From CAWKDC01 sp964383495 (GTDB lineage Bacteria; Pseudomonadota; Gammaproteobacteria; JABCZS01): a stretch of DNA of 64,000 bases. The stretch is from assembly GCA_964383495.1 (NCBI GenBank), contig CAYLHG010000002.1, positions 62,001 through 126,000 on the forward strand. The letters run 5' to 3'. This document shows positions 1 through 8,237 of the stretch, one piece after another (positions within the stretch are counted from its first letter, which is position 1; each line of letters starts with the position of its first letter). The notes beneath the pieces were generated by a model. The model was not told where the DNA came from and ran no database searches. It worked only from the letters and a program-made list of their open reading frames with translations. Made by a program: the position numbers and the translations under genes.

Positions 1-52
1 CCCCAAAAGACTACTGGGCTCCATATACGCATCATACACATGAGCATCCCAC

Positions 53-81
53 TACAACATGCAACCCTAATAGTATATAAT
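53..81 (+). promoter_or_regulatory. putative murA promoter
   Basis: A perfect -10 hexamer TATAAT lies at 76-81, 29 bases before the murA start codon. The best -35 candidate at the proper 17-base spacing is TACAAC at 53-58, which is weak. Transcription would start near base 88. Confidence 0.35.
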
Positions 82-110
82 CCCCTCATTATTTTTTGAG
101 ACCTCATAGC

Positions 111-1370
111 ATGGAAAAACTACTCATCACCGGGGGCAAGCGCCTATCTGGCAACGTACGCATCTCAGGTGCTAAAAACGCGGCTCTTCCTATTTTAGCT
201 GCTACCCTTCTCACGGAAGATCCCATTACCATTGATAATATGCCGCATTTACGTGATGTGACCACGACAATTGAGCTCTTATGCCGTTTAGGGGTGGATA
301 TCATGATGGGAGACCATATGAGTGTCACCATTAATGCGTCTCAGCTCACCCAATTTGTTGCGCCTTACGAGCTTGTTAAAACGATGCGCTCATCCATCCT
401 CGTATTAGGTCCTTTATTAAGCCGCTTTGGTCAAGCAGAAGTTTCCTTACCGGGTGGCTGCGCCATTGGCACACGCCCTGTAGACTTGCATTTAACAGCA
501 CTGGAAGCCTTAGGTGCAACCATTAAGGTGGAAAACGGGTATATCAAAGCCAGCACCCGTGGCCGCTTGAAAGGTACGACGATTACTTTCCCCAAAGTGA
601 CCGTCACAGGCACTGAAAACATTCTTATGGCGGCAGCGTTGGCCGAAGGGGTAACAGTATTGGAGAATGCTGCTTGCGAACCAGAAGTAAAAGATTTAGC
701 AGATTGCTTGATAAAAATGGGCGCTCACATTGAAGGTGCTGGCACGTCTCGAATTGAAATTGAAGGCGTTGATCGGCTGCACGGTACCACATACCGTGTT
801 ATCCCTGACCGTATCGAAACAGCTACTTTTTTAACCGCTGCTGCAATGACCATGGGGGATGTCACCACAAAATACACGGATCCTAGCATTCTTGAGGTTG
901 TGCTAGAAAAATTAGCAGAAACAGGCGCAGATATCACCACCACAGCAGAAACCATTCGCCTTAATATGCACGGCAAGCGCCCTAAAGCGGTGAGCTTAAT
1001 AACCGCACCTTACCCTCTTTTCCCTACAGATATGCAAGCACAATTTACTGCATTAAACAGTATTGCAGAGGGGAAAAGCGAGGTAGTGGAAACTATTTTT
1101 GAAAATCGCTTTATGCATATTGCAGAATTGATTCGCATGGGTGCGAATGTGACGCAAAGCGGAAACACTGTTTATTGCGAAGGTATTCCGCATTTAACCG
1201 GCGCACCAGTGATGGCAACTGATTTACGTGCTTCAGCAAGTTTAGTATTGGCTGCTTTGGTTGCAAAGGGCGTGACAATGGTAGACAGAATCTATCATAT
1301 TGATCGTGGATATGAATTTATTGAAGAAAAGCTGCATGGATTAGGGGCAGATATAAGACGAGTCGGGTAG
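111..1370 (+). CDS. murA: UDP-N-acetylglucosamine 1-carboxyvinyltransferase MurA
   Basis: This cytoplasmic enzyme transfers enolpyruvate from PEP to UDP-GlcNAc, the first committed step of peptidoglycan synthesis. The product is 419 residues, the same length as E. coli MurA. Lys22-Asn23 of the substrate site are present, and the catalytic Cys117 sits in the loop LPGGCAIGTRPVDLH, so the enzyme keeps the fosfomycin-sensitive cysteine rather than the Asp variant. The ATG at 111 is chosen because it gives the family N-terminus MEKLLITGGK; an in-frame TTG at 96 would only add five atypical residues. In E. coli murA follows mlaB and ibaG. Here it lies tail to tail with the extended mla operon, so the neighbourhood is kept but the orientation differs. 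Confidence 0.97.
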   Translation: MEKLLITGGKRLSGNVRISGAKNAALPILAATLLTEDPITIDNMPHLRDVTTTIELLCRLGVDIMMGDHMSVTINASQLTQFVAPYELVKTMRSSILVLGPLLSRFGQAEVSLPGGCAIGTRPVDLHLTALEALGATIKVENGYIKASTRGRLKGTTITFPKVTVTGTENILMAAALAEGVTVLENAACEPEVKDLADCLIKMGAHIEGAGTSRIEIEGVDRLHGTTYRVIPDRIETATFLTAAAMTMGDVTTKYTDPSILEVVLEKLAETGADITTTAETIRLNMHGKRPKAVSLITAPYPLFPTDMQAQFTALNSIAEGKSEVVETIFENRFMHIAELIRMGANVTQSGNTVYCEGIPHLTGAPVMATDLRASASLVLAALVAKGVTMVDRIYHIDRGYEFIEEKLHGLGADIRRVG

Positions 1371-1469
1371 AAATGAGGGGCGTGACCTGCCGGGGCGGAT
1401 CATGTCATATTATATCGCAATCATTTCCATGGCCCATATCACATCAGATTTCAACTACCACAGGTAATC

Positions 1470-3164
1470 TTAACTCAAGACTTCACTGTCCCAACACACT
1501 TTTTTAGCGTCAACCTTTGCAACTCCCGCTTCGCTTAAGCTTAAAGAAGCATTCTCTACTGCAAGCAACACGGATTTCTGTTTTGCCATACCGTATAATT
1601 GCTGGTTCGCTACTATATTTAACGCATCTTGTGTAGCAATTTGCAAACTATCTTCAACAGATATCTCTACACTACCTTTTGTTTCGTGCAGCATATCGCC
1701 TGCTACTTCCATTTTCATATCTTCGCAAACTTGAATATCAATATTTTTTCCTGCTTTCCATTGCATATCGGCTCCAGCTTGGATGGCAATATTATTTTTT
1801 ACACTCTTTAAAGCAATTTCACCGGCCTCACACACAATATCCTGCTCTGATCTTAACATTGTTTGGTTCGATGTATCCCAGCAAGATTCCTCTCGAGACG
1901 CCATGCTCATATTACCTTTTTTGCTGTCTATCGCAATGCTAGACGACTGCGCATTTGCTTGTAATAAAACTTGATTATGCTGTTCGGGTGTTGCACACAC
2001 TATTTTTCTATCCTGCGTATCATCCATTCTTAACATGTGCCCTTTGTTGGTTTTAATGATGTTCTGTAAACTAGGGGAAGTATTATCATGATATGCACCT
2101 AAAATCATTGGCTGATCAGGATGACCCTCTCTCCGAACCAGTGCTACTTTTGTAGTGTCTGGCAAAGGGAAATGCATGCCAAAATCATCCCCTACAAATG
2201 ATTCTATTTTCTGTACTGCATGCTGATTTCCATGAGATACCACATGATACTTCCCTTGATCATTTAAAACAGTTTCATTCACTTTTTTTATTGCTGAAAA
2301 TGTTAAATAAGGGATGGCATGTTCGTTTTTATCATAAACCGCGTGACAATCTACATCCATAGGCATTGCAATGATTTTATGTTGATATCGCAACTTCTGT
2401 TCACCACCCCCAAGCACTTGGGAGGAAGATTCATCCCAGCAATATTCACATGAAATCACACGGTATGCTTGATGCTCGTCTTTTGGTGAATACCCAGAGA
2501 ATGTAAAGCAATCACCTGGTTTTAAAAACAATTTTTCACATACACCTGAAAAAACAAATGCATCTGAACAATATATGCTCTTCCATTGCAAAATATCGTT
2601 AGAATGATAATCAGCAATGTCATCAGTTTTCAATGCATCTTGCACGTGAATCGCAACACTTTTTGAATTCGCTGAAAAATAATAGGATAACCCAAATTCA
2701 GATATCACTCTACTAAACAAATCAAAATCAGAACAATTGAATTGTTCTATATAATCATACATGTTATCTTTTGTAAGATTAATGCGCACGTCCGTTGCAT
2801 GAAAAGCGTCTGTCGTTAATATTTTTTTGATTAGCTCATGCGTGGTGATATTAGTAAAGGCTCGAGAATGGTAACGCTTTTTCAAACACACTAACGAAGA
2901 TTCCGCTATCAACTCATAATAATCAGCACAACCTGGCATATTTTTCACTGATTGAATCACGAAATAAAAAAAATGTTTTTTATTATCTTGAGTTACTTCC
3001 ATTACAGCCAGTTTTTCTGTTAAATCTTCTGGATGAATAGATTTATCCATTCGAACCAACAACTTGCCAGTATATGACTGACTCAAGCTTTGCTTTATTT
3101 CTGCGGTAATCACCTGGCAAATATGATGATTGATAGTTAAATACAAATTGCTCTTATTGTGCAT
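1470..3164 (-). CDS. VgrG/phage-spike-like protein (orphan)
   Basis: The 564-residue protein has the layout of a type VI secretion VgrG or related contractile-injection spike. A gp27-like N-terminal part contains a typical block near residues 139-163 (QFNCSDFDLFSRVISEFGLS followed by YYF). An OB-fold-like segment with the signature GHPDQPMILG lies near 347-356. A C-terminal repetitive beta region from about 370 to the end is typical of the needle. The start at 3164 is chosen because its ATG overlaps the stop of the upstream membrane-protein gene by 11 bases, suggesting translational coupling; the longer frame to 3197 would overlap more. No sheath, tube, baseplate, ClpV or PAAR gene is visible in the window. 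Whether it belongs to a T6SS elsewhere, is a remnant, or serves another spike is unknown. No extra C-terminal toxin domain is evident. Confidence 0.75.
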   Translation of the reverse strand: MHNKSNLYLTINHHICQVITAEIKQSLSQSYTGKLLVRMDKSIHPEDLTEKLAVMEVTQDNKKHFFYFVIQSVKNMPGCADYYELIAESSLVCLKKRYHSRAFTNITTHELIKKILTTDAFHATDVRINLTKDNMYDYIEQFNCSDFDLFSRVISEFGLSYYFSANSKSVAIHVQDALKTDDIADYHSNDILQWKSIYCSDAFVFSGVCEKLFLKPGDCFTFSGYSPKDEHQAYRVISCEYCWDESSSQVLGGGEQKLRYQHKIIAMPMDVDCHAVYDKNEHAIPYLTFSAIKKVNETVLNDQGKYHVVSHGNQHAVQKIESFVGDDFGMHFPLPDTTKVALVRREGHPDQPMILGAYHDNTSPSLQNIIKTNKGHMLRMDDTQDRKIVCATPEQHNQVLLQANAQSSSIAIDSKKGNMSMASREESCWDTSNQTMLRSEQDIVCEAGEIALKSVKNNIAIQAGADMQWKAGKNIDIQVCEDMKMEVAGDMLHETKGSVEISVEDSLQIATQDALNIVANQQLYGMAKQKSVLLAVENASLSLSEAGVAKVDAKKVCWDSEVLS

Positions 3165-3525
3165 GGTGCATCTGTCGAGGCTCTTCGTGCAACTCATCCA
3201 CTACCTCATCATCAGGCCGGGTCCTGCCTCGAGCCCGAAAAATTCTGACATAAAGCTGCGGCTCCCTTTCACGCCTTCTGGCTGAATCTATCCCCAAAGA
3301 CACGGGCAAGACGTATAACAACATTGTCGTTTGTATCGCAATATAAAAACCGAAGAGCAGATCTTGCTCTGTGACAGGTTGATGGTGAGTCGTTGCTTTA
3401 TGCTTTACTAAACTTGCAGCAACGATTAAATTGAATAAAAAAAACGCTGCAGAGCCACGCCCAGCATCCCGCACAAATTGTTGAAAAAAAGAAAGTCTTT
3501 CTTCTGGTTGCGGCATATTTCTCAT
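3154..3525 (-). CDS. small two-TM membrane protein between mlaB and vgrG
   Basis: A 123-residue protein of no family I recognise. Two hydrophobic stretches (around FFLFNLIVAASLV and FYIAIQTTMLLYVLPVSLGI) are joined by a short His-rich loop. They are followed by a strongly basic then acidic C-terminal tail (RRREREP, then DDEVVDELHEEP). The start at 3525 has a good ribosome binding site (AGAGGTG, 4 bases upstream). An upstream in-frame ATG at 3549 overlaps the mlaB stop as ATGA and is the alternative. Its stop overlaps the VgrG-like start. It is therefore translationally sandwiched between mlaB and vgrG and probably shares their transcript. Possible roles are an anchor, an immunity protein or an adaptor for the VgrG-like protein; none is shown by the sequence. 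Confidence 0.7.
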   Translation of the reverse strand: MRNMPQPEERLSFFQQFVRDAGRGSAAFFLFNLIVAASLVKHKATTHHQPVTEQDLLFGFYIAIQTTMLLYVLPVSLGIDSARRREREPQLYVRIFRARGRTRPDDEVVDELHEEPRQMHHAQ

Positions 3526-3545
3526 AGCACACCTCTTATGAGCAC

Positions 3546-3830
3546 TCACCCAAACGAAAGGTTCGATAATTTCATCATCTGTTGTACTTTTTTGGGTAAA
3601 TGTGAAAACACCAATTTCTTGTGCGCATGCTTAGCATAACGCATCCAGTCTATTAGTAACGCTAGACTAGCGCTGTCTGCGCGCGTGACTTCAGAAAGGT
3701 CAAAGGTCAATTCCTCTTGAGCTTTATCAATCACAGCGTAACCGGCAGGCACGAGTGCTGGGATAACATTGACTGTTAAATCCCCTGCCACTATTACCCC
3801 CGTGGGCGTTGAGCGAAGCGTCGGTTTCAT
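3546..3830 (-). CDS. mlaB: MlaB, STAS-domain component of phospholipid transporter
   Basis: A 94-residue cytoplasmic STAS protein that in E. coli binds and activates the MlaF ATPase of the MlaFEDB complex, which moves phospholipids between inner and outer membranes. The STAS core is visible as VTRADSASLALLIDWMRYA followed by the KKLVFSHLP strand-turn. The ATG overlaps the mlaC stop by four bases (ATGA), the usual tight coupling in this operon. It is last of the conserved mla genes; two lineage-specific genes follow. Confidence 0.9.
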   Translation of the reverse strand: MKPTLRSTPTGVIVAGDLTVNVIPALVPAGYAVIDKAQEELTFDLSEVTRADSASLALLIDWMRYAKHAHKKLVFSHLPKKVQQMMKLSNLSFG

Positions 3831-4456
3831 TCTTTACCAAAGACCTTTTCATTTTTCTTGTGCATATCTACCAACATGACATCCATACCCTTTTGTTGAA
3901 TAGCTTCGTCAAATTGAGCGCGGAAACTGCTCGTCAACCCAACTCCATCAACGTTAAAATCGTACACTAACCAGTGACCATTCACTTTATGCAGACGGTA
4001 ATTAACAGGGATTGGCGGCGCCCCAGTTTCTTGGATCAATGTTCTCACCTCTACGCGGTTAGGATCATTAGGGTCAGCACGCTCTCCCTTGAACACTACT
4101 GATTGGTTTTCGTAAGAACGAAACGCAGCCATGTATGTCACAATCAATAATAATTTGAACTCTTTCATGAATGTCTTTTGTTGCTCAGCGCTTGCATCAC
4201 GCCAGTGACGTCCCAACACCCGCTTCGCAATTAGGTCAAAATCAGTCACAGGCATGATAATGGTATCAACAATCTCGATAATCACACTTGTATGCTGTTT
4301 GATCTCTGTTTTATCTTCATTTAAACGCGCAATCAGTTGGTTAGAAACATCTTTTAACTCTTCCGTTGCAGTAATATTCTTAGCTTCTGCAGCATGGGCA
4401 GCTACGCATAAAAAGGCCATGCACACAGTCATCAATATCGCTTTTAATAATTTCAT
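3827..4456 (-). CDS. mlaC: MlaC, periplasmic phospholipid-binding protein
   Basis: A 209-residue periplasmic shuttle that carries phospholipid between the MlaA complex in the outer membrane and MlaFEDB in the inner membrane. A clear signal peptide (MKLLKAILMTVCMAFLCVAAHA) is predicted to be cleaved near residue 23. The MlaC/Ttg2D family block (FDLIAKRVLGRHWRDASAEQ, followed by KTFMKEFK) is recognisable, as is the later NYRLHKVNGHWLVYDFNVDG segment. It lies 14 bases after mlaD and overlaps mlaB. No mlaA gene is present in this window. Confidence 0.95.
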   Translation of the reverse strand: MKLLKAILMTVCMAFLCVAAHAAEAKNITATEELKDVSNQLIARLNEDKTEIKQHTSVIIEIVDTIIMPVTDFDLIAKRVLGRHWRDASAEQQKTFMKEFKLLLIVTYMAAFRSYENQSVVFKGERADPNDPNRVEVRTLIQETGAPPIPVNYRLHKVNGHWLVYDFNVDGVGLTSSFRAQFDEAIQQKGMDVMLVDMHKKNEKVFGKE

Positions 4457-4470
4457 TAGTAAAATACCCT

Positions 4471-4944
4471 CTATTCTTTATCTGATTGCCCTGAGCGGTA
4501 TAAGAACTGGCCAATCAAACGCTCCAATACAATCGCAGGATCCGTCAACTCAATACGGCTCCCCTCTTTTAAATACGTGTCATCCGCACCGGGGGAAAGC
4601 ATAACATAATTATCCCCAATCAAACCAGAGGTTGCAATTGAAGCAATAGTGTCTGTGGGCAAACGGTTAACATTTGCGTCAACCCTCATGGTGACAATCG
4701 CTTGAAATGCTTTTTCATCTAACTTGATGGATAATACACGCCCAACAGGCACTCCCGCTACTGCTACACGCGCACGAGGCTTTAACCCCCCTACTTCTGT
4801 AAAAGCGGCAGTAACATTATAGCCGGCACTTTCATTAGTGAGATCCATCAACCCACTGACCTTAAACGCCAAGGCGCATAAAGACAGTATGCCCATCAAT
4901 ACAAACAAGCCCACTAACATTTCAATTCGCCCGTACTTAGACAT
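4471..4944 (-). CDS. mlaD: MlaD, MCE-domain substrate-binding subunit
   Basis: A 157-residue single-MCE-domain protein anchored by an N-terminal TM helix (IEMLVGLFVLMGILSLCALA). In E. coli MlaD forms a hexameric ring on the periplasmic side of MlaE that binds lipids. Family blocks GGLKPRARVAVAGVPVGRV and TSGLIGDNYVMLSPG are clear, and the C-terminus keeps VLERLIGQFLYRSGQ. It is shorter than the 183-residue E. coli protein because the low-complexity tail is missing. The ATG at 4944 has an AGGAG site 7 bases upstream; a GTG one codon earlier is possible. Confidence 0.95.
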   Translation of the reverse strand: MSKYGRIEMLVGLFVLMGILSLCALAFKVSGLMDLTNESAGYNVTAAFTEVGGLKPRARVAVAGVPVGRVLSIKLDEKAFQAIVTMRVDANVNRLPTDTIASIATSGLIGDNYVMLSPGADDTYLKEGSRIELTDPAIVLERLIGQFLYRSGQSDKE

Positions 4945-4959
4945 CACCCTCTCCTGCTG

Positions 4960-5742
4960 TTATAAATCTGAAAACATCACAGCTGTTAATACAAAATCCA
5001 GCGCCAATACTGCTAAGGAAGAATACACCACCGTACGTGTGGTGGCATACCCAATTCCTTCGGATGTTGGCACTGCCGCATACCCTTGGTGCACCGCTAT
5101 CCATGTGCACACAAACCCAAAGACCACACTTTTGATGATTCCGTTCACCACATCTTCCCTAAAATGCACCGCAGATTGCATGTTAGACCAGAAACTGCCA
5201 GAATCCAAGCCTAGCCAATCCACACAAACCAGCGAACCCCCATAAATGGCAATCGCTGAAAAAATAATAGCTAATAATGGTAAAGATAACACCCCTGCCC
5301 ACAAACGAGGGGAAATCACTCGCTTGATAGGGTCAACACCGAGTAGGCTCAGTGAATCCAACTGTTCAGTCGTTTTTAATAACGCGACCTCAGCCGTTAA
5401 AGCAGAACCAGCCCGCCCCGCAAATAATAAGCTGGCTACCACAGGACCTAATTCTCTCACCAATGATAACGCAACTAACGTACCAGTTGCTTGTGCAGCC
5501 CCAAATTTTACTAAATTCGTGTACGCTTGAAGCCCTAATACCATCCCCACAAATAAACCAGAAAAAACGATAATGGGTAGAGAGAGTACTCCCACAGAAA
5601 ATACTTGCCGAGTCAATAACCCTGGCCCTTGCCGAAAGTTAGGGCGCGAAAAAATCACTGAAAATAATAATAAAGAAGCTTCGCCCACCTCCTTTACTAC
5701 GCCCAATATTTGTGCGCCCATATTACCTACGAAACGGAACAT
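4960..5742 (-). CDS. mlaE: MlaE, permease of the phospholipid ABC transporter
   Basis: A 260-residue inner-membrane permease, exactly the E. coli MlaE length, of the MlaE/TtgB family. Recognisable blocks include the GMVLGLQAYTNLVKFGA region, the LVRELGPVVASLLFAGRAGS coupling segment, and the C-terminal GIGYATTRTVVYSSLAVLAL. The start at 5742 is chosen because its ATG shares bases with the mlaF stop (TAATG), which implies coupled translation, and because the result matches the family start. A longer in-frame start at 5760 would overlap mlaF by 19 bases. Confidence 0.95.
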   Translation of the reverse strand: MFRFVGNMGAQILGVVKEVGEASLLLFSVIFSRPNFRQGPGLLTRQVFSVGVLSLPIIVFSGLFVGMVLGLQAYTNLVKFGAAQATGTLVALSLVRELGPVVASLLFAGRAGSALTAEVALLKTTEQLDSLSLLGVDPIKRVISPRLWAGVLSLPLLAIIFSAIAIYGGSLVCVDWLGLDSGSFWSNMQSAVHFREDVVNGIIKSVVFGFVCTWIAVHQGYAAVPTSEGIGYATTRTVVYSSLAVLALDFVLTAVMFSDL

Positions 5743-6542
5743 TATTGAGCTCCTCCCCACAAATCTACTGCCAATGGGACGCCCGGATAATGGAAAGGTA
5801 CTGGCCCGTCTGCCTCGCCCTGCATAAATTGACGCACTTCCGATTGATTGGAGGCCTCTAGCTCTGCAGGGGTCCCAGCCCCTATCACTTTGCCATCTGC
5901 CAATAAATAAATGTAATCCACAATACTCGCCGTTTCAACAATATCATGCGACACGATAACAGAAGTTATCCCTAATGCTTCATGTAACTGCTTGATAAGC
6001 CGAAGCAGCACACCCATGGAGATGGGGTCTTGACCAGCAAAAGGCTCGTCATACAAAATAACTTCTGGGTCTAAGGCAATAGAGCGTGCCAATGCCACAC
6101 GGCGATTCATCCCTCCTGATAGCTCCCTCGGCATTAAGGCGTGCGCGCCGCGCAGCCCCACCGCCTCCAATTTCAATAAAACTAAATCGCGTATCAAACG
6201 CTCTGGAAGGTGTGTATGCTCACGTAATGCAAACGCGACATTGTCAAATACAGACATGTCTGTAAAGAGTGCTCCATTTTGAAAGAGCATCCCTACCTTT
6301 TTGCGAATCACATTCAGCCTATCACGCGAAGCGCGGGCAACAGATTCACCATCCAACAGCACTTCGCCTGAATCAGGCTTTAAAAGACCCGTCATTAAGC
6401 GTAACAATGTCGTTTTGCCAGTGCCACTTGGGCCCATGATAGCCACAATTTTGCCCTGAGGGACGATTAAATCCACCCCGTCAAAAATAACGTGCTCGCC
6501 TCGCGTAAAACGTAACTGGCTTATTTCAAACTTATTGCTCAA
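5742..6542 (-). CDS. mlaF: MlaF, ATPase of the phospholipid ABC transporter
   Basis: A 266-residue ABC ATPase that powers MlaE. Walker A is GPSGTGKTT at residues 37-45, the signature is LSGGM at 141-145, Walker B VILYDE at 161-166, and the switch His is His199. The signature carries Met and Asn (LSGGMNRR) as in the Mla subfamily. The start codon is TTG at 6542, preceded by GGGTGG about 6 bases away; no ATG or GTG upstream fits, so a weak start may limit the first gene of the operon. A short inverted repeat (AACCACCCA...TGGGTGTT, 6546-6577) lies just upstream and could fold in the leader. Confidence 0.95.
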   Translation of the reverse strand: MSNKFEISQLRFTRGEHVIFDGVDLIVPQGKIVAIMGPSGTGKTTLLRLMTGLLKPDSGEVLLDGESVARASRDRLNVIRKKVGMLFQNGALFTDMSVFDNVAFALREHTHLPERLIRDLVLLKLEAVGLRGAHALMPRELSGGMNRRVALARSIALDPEVILYDEPFAGQDPISMGVLLRLIKQLHEALGITSVIVSHDIVETASIVDYIYLLADGKVIGAGTPAELEASNQSEVRQFMQGEADGPVPFHYPGVPLAVDLWGGAQ

Positions 6543-6766
6543 TGAAAACCACCCAACTGTGATCTGGATGGGTGTTATTTAAGCACTCTTCCTGCAGAAC
6601 GTCTAGTAGTTCCACATATTTTTGTATTTTATATTAGAAAATCTCTCCTGCGCCCCCTCACCCGCCTATTAACACTTAAATACAATTTCTACCTTGATGT
6701 AATCTTTCTTTCATGTTAGCCTCAATCAACTCACTTAGAAAATGCATCAAGCGGAGGGTGGAAAAA

Positions 6767-7132
6767 ATGCACGAAGGCTGTTTGGAACATTTCTTTCAAG
6801 ACGATTTGAACAAACTATTGACTGGGCTCGGGGGTCTTATCCTATTTTGCTCTGGCGGTATGCTCATTTTTGGTGACGATATTAACGCTGCTCTAGAGAA
6901 AGATAATGACAATTCCGACGTTTCCATTGAAGCCCAATCCCTTGGTGGTAAAGAGCATGAAAATATTTTCGAAAACCCTCTAACCTGGGGCTATATCCTC
7001 ACGGGGTTAGCGGTAGCCATGCTTATTGCCAACGGCATGAGAAATTACGTGACTACGGGCTCCCCCTTCAGAGCATCTGTATCTGAACCAAGGTCAGAGC
7101 TTGACCGCTTGGACAGTATGTACCTCCTCTAA
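6767..7132 (+). CDS. small two-TM membrane protein, unknown
   Basis: A 121-residue protein of no family I recognise. A first hydrophobic helix (around LLTGLGGLILFCSGGMLIFG) is followed by an acidic loop of about 35 residues (DDINAALEKDNDNSD...), a second helix (YILTGLAVAMLIANGM) and a polar tail. The ATG at 6767 has a strong ribosome binding site (GGAGGGTGG) 6 bases upstream; an in-frame ATG at 6713 lacks one. It occupies the position between mlaF and kdsD where E. coli has the unrelated antiporter gene yrbG. The TM-acidic loop-TM-tail layout resembles the small protein encoded at 58217-58600. Confidence 0.65.
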   Translation: MHEGCLEHFFQDDLNKLLTGLGGLILFCSGGMLIFGDDINAALEKDNDNSDVSIEAQSLGGKEHENIFENPLTWGYILTGLAVAMLIANGMRNYVTTGSPFRASVSEPRSELDRLDSMYLL

Positions 7133-7244
7133 CGGGCGTAAGGCGATTTTGTGCCCCTGTAGCTCTGGTGCGCGCGCGCCGTTTGTGCCATAATAACCGT
7201 TGCTTATTAATAGGTATCTGATTTTCATTTTTGCAGGCGCCCGC

Positions 7245-8237
7245 ATGAAAGTAATTGCCCCTCCACATCACAGCGAGAGCTTAATTGCCCTCGCTCAAGC
7301 TGTGCTAGACATTGAAGCACAAGCCATTTTAGCGCTTAAAACGAGGCTAGACAGCCGTTTTGTGGAAGCCTGTAGTATCCTGCTTGAAACCAAAGGTCGC
7401 GTTGTGGTCATTGGGATGGGAAAATCTGGCCATATTGGCAAAAAAATCGCAGCAACATTAGCTTCTACAGGGACCCCTGCCTTCTTTGTACACCCTGGTG
7501 AAGCGTCGCATGGCGATATGGGCATGATCACTCCACAAGATTCCGTATTGTGCCTTTCTAATTCAGGACGTACCGATGAAGTGATGGCGCTCATCCCTTT
7601 TTTAAAACGTCTCAATGTGCCTTTAATAGCAATCACGGGTAACCCAAGCTCCCCCCTGGCCAAAGCAGCCCACATCCATCTAGATGCCAGCATTGAAAAA
7701 GAAGCCTGCCCACTAGGCCTTGCCCCCACTACCAGCACTACCGTTGCTTTGGCAATGGGTGATGCGTTAGCGATTGCACTCCTTAATCATCGGGGCTTCA
7801 CGGTAGAGGACTTTGCTTTGTCTCATCCGGCTGGCACGCTAGGACGACGTTTACTGCTGAAAGTGGACGACATCATGCATACAGGAGATGCCCTTCCCAA
7901 AGCTTCGCCTTCTACCACGGTGGCTGAAGCATTGTTGGAGATCACACAAAAAGGTTTGGGGATGGTTGCCATTGTAGATGGAAATAACCAAATATTGGGC
8001 ATTTTCACGGATGGTGATTTACGCCGTACCCTCACACGCAATGTGGATATTCACACCACGCCGATTCAAACGCAAATGACAACACCTGGCACAACAATAT
8101 TTTGCGGTACATTAGCTGCAACAGCGTTAGGATTGATGGAAAAAAAACGTATCAATGGTTTATTTGTTGTCAATGAACAAAATGTGCTTGTAGGAGCACT
8201 CAATATGCAAGATTTGCTACACGCACAGGTGATTTAA
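7245..8237 (+). CDS. kdsD: arabinose-5-phosphate isomerase KdsD
   Basis: A 330-residue cytoplasmic enzyme that converts ribulose-5-phosphate to arabinose-5-phosphate, the first step toward Kdo for lipopolysaccharide. An N-terminal SIS domain carries VVVIGMGKSGHIGKKIAAT and the LSNSGRTDE phosphosugar-binding loop; two CBS domains follow (about residues 205-330, including GLGMVAIVDGNNQILGIFTD). E. coli KdsD is 328 residues. The start at 7245 aligns with the family; a longer frame from 7200 adds a spurious hydrophobic leader. It overlaps kdsC by one base (TAATG) and heads the kdsD-kdsC-lptCAB operon. Confidence 0.96.
   Translation: MKVIAPPHHSESLIALAQAVLDIEAQAILALKTRLDSRFVEACSILLETKGRVVVIGMGKSGHIGKKIAATLASTGTPAFFVHPGEASHGDMGMITPQDSVLCLSNSGRTDEVMALIPFLKRLNVPLIAITGNPSSPLAKAAHIHLDASIEKEACPLGLAPTTSTTVALAMGDALAIALLNHRGFTVEDFALSHPAGTLGRRLLLKVDDIMHTGDALPKASPSTTVAEALLEITQKGLGMVAIVDGNNQILGIFTDGDLRRTLTRNVDIHTTPIQTQMTTPGTTIFCGTLAATALGLMEKKRINGLFVVNEQNVLVGALNMQDLLHAQVI

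Noticed and set aside
3154..3197. Longer start for the VgrG-like protein at 3197
   Set aside because: It would overlap the upstream membrane-protein gene by 44 bases and add an atypical N-terminus; the ATG at 3164 gives the family-like start and a short overlap.
1470..3549. A complete type VI secretion cluster
   Set aside because: Only a VgrG-like gene is present; no sheath, tube, baseplate, membrane-complex or ClpV gene can be read in the window.
7168..7182. Alternating GC run upstream of kdsD as a Z-DNA or regulatory element
   Set aside because: Too short (about a dozen bases) to support a specific claim.
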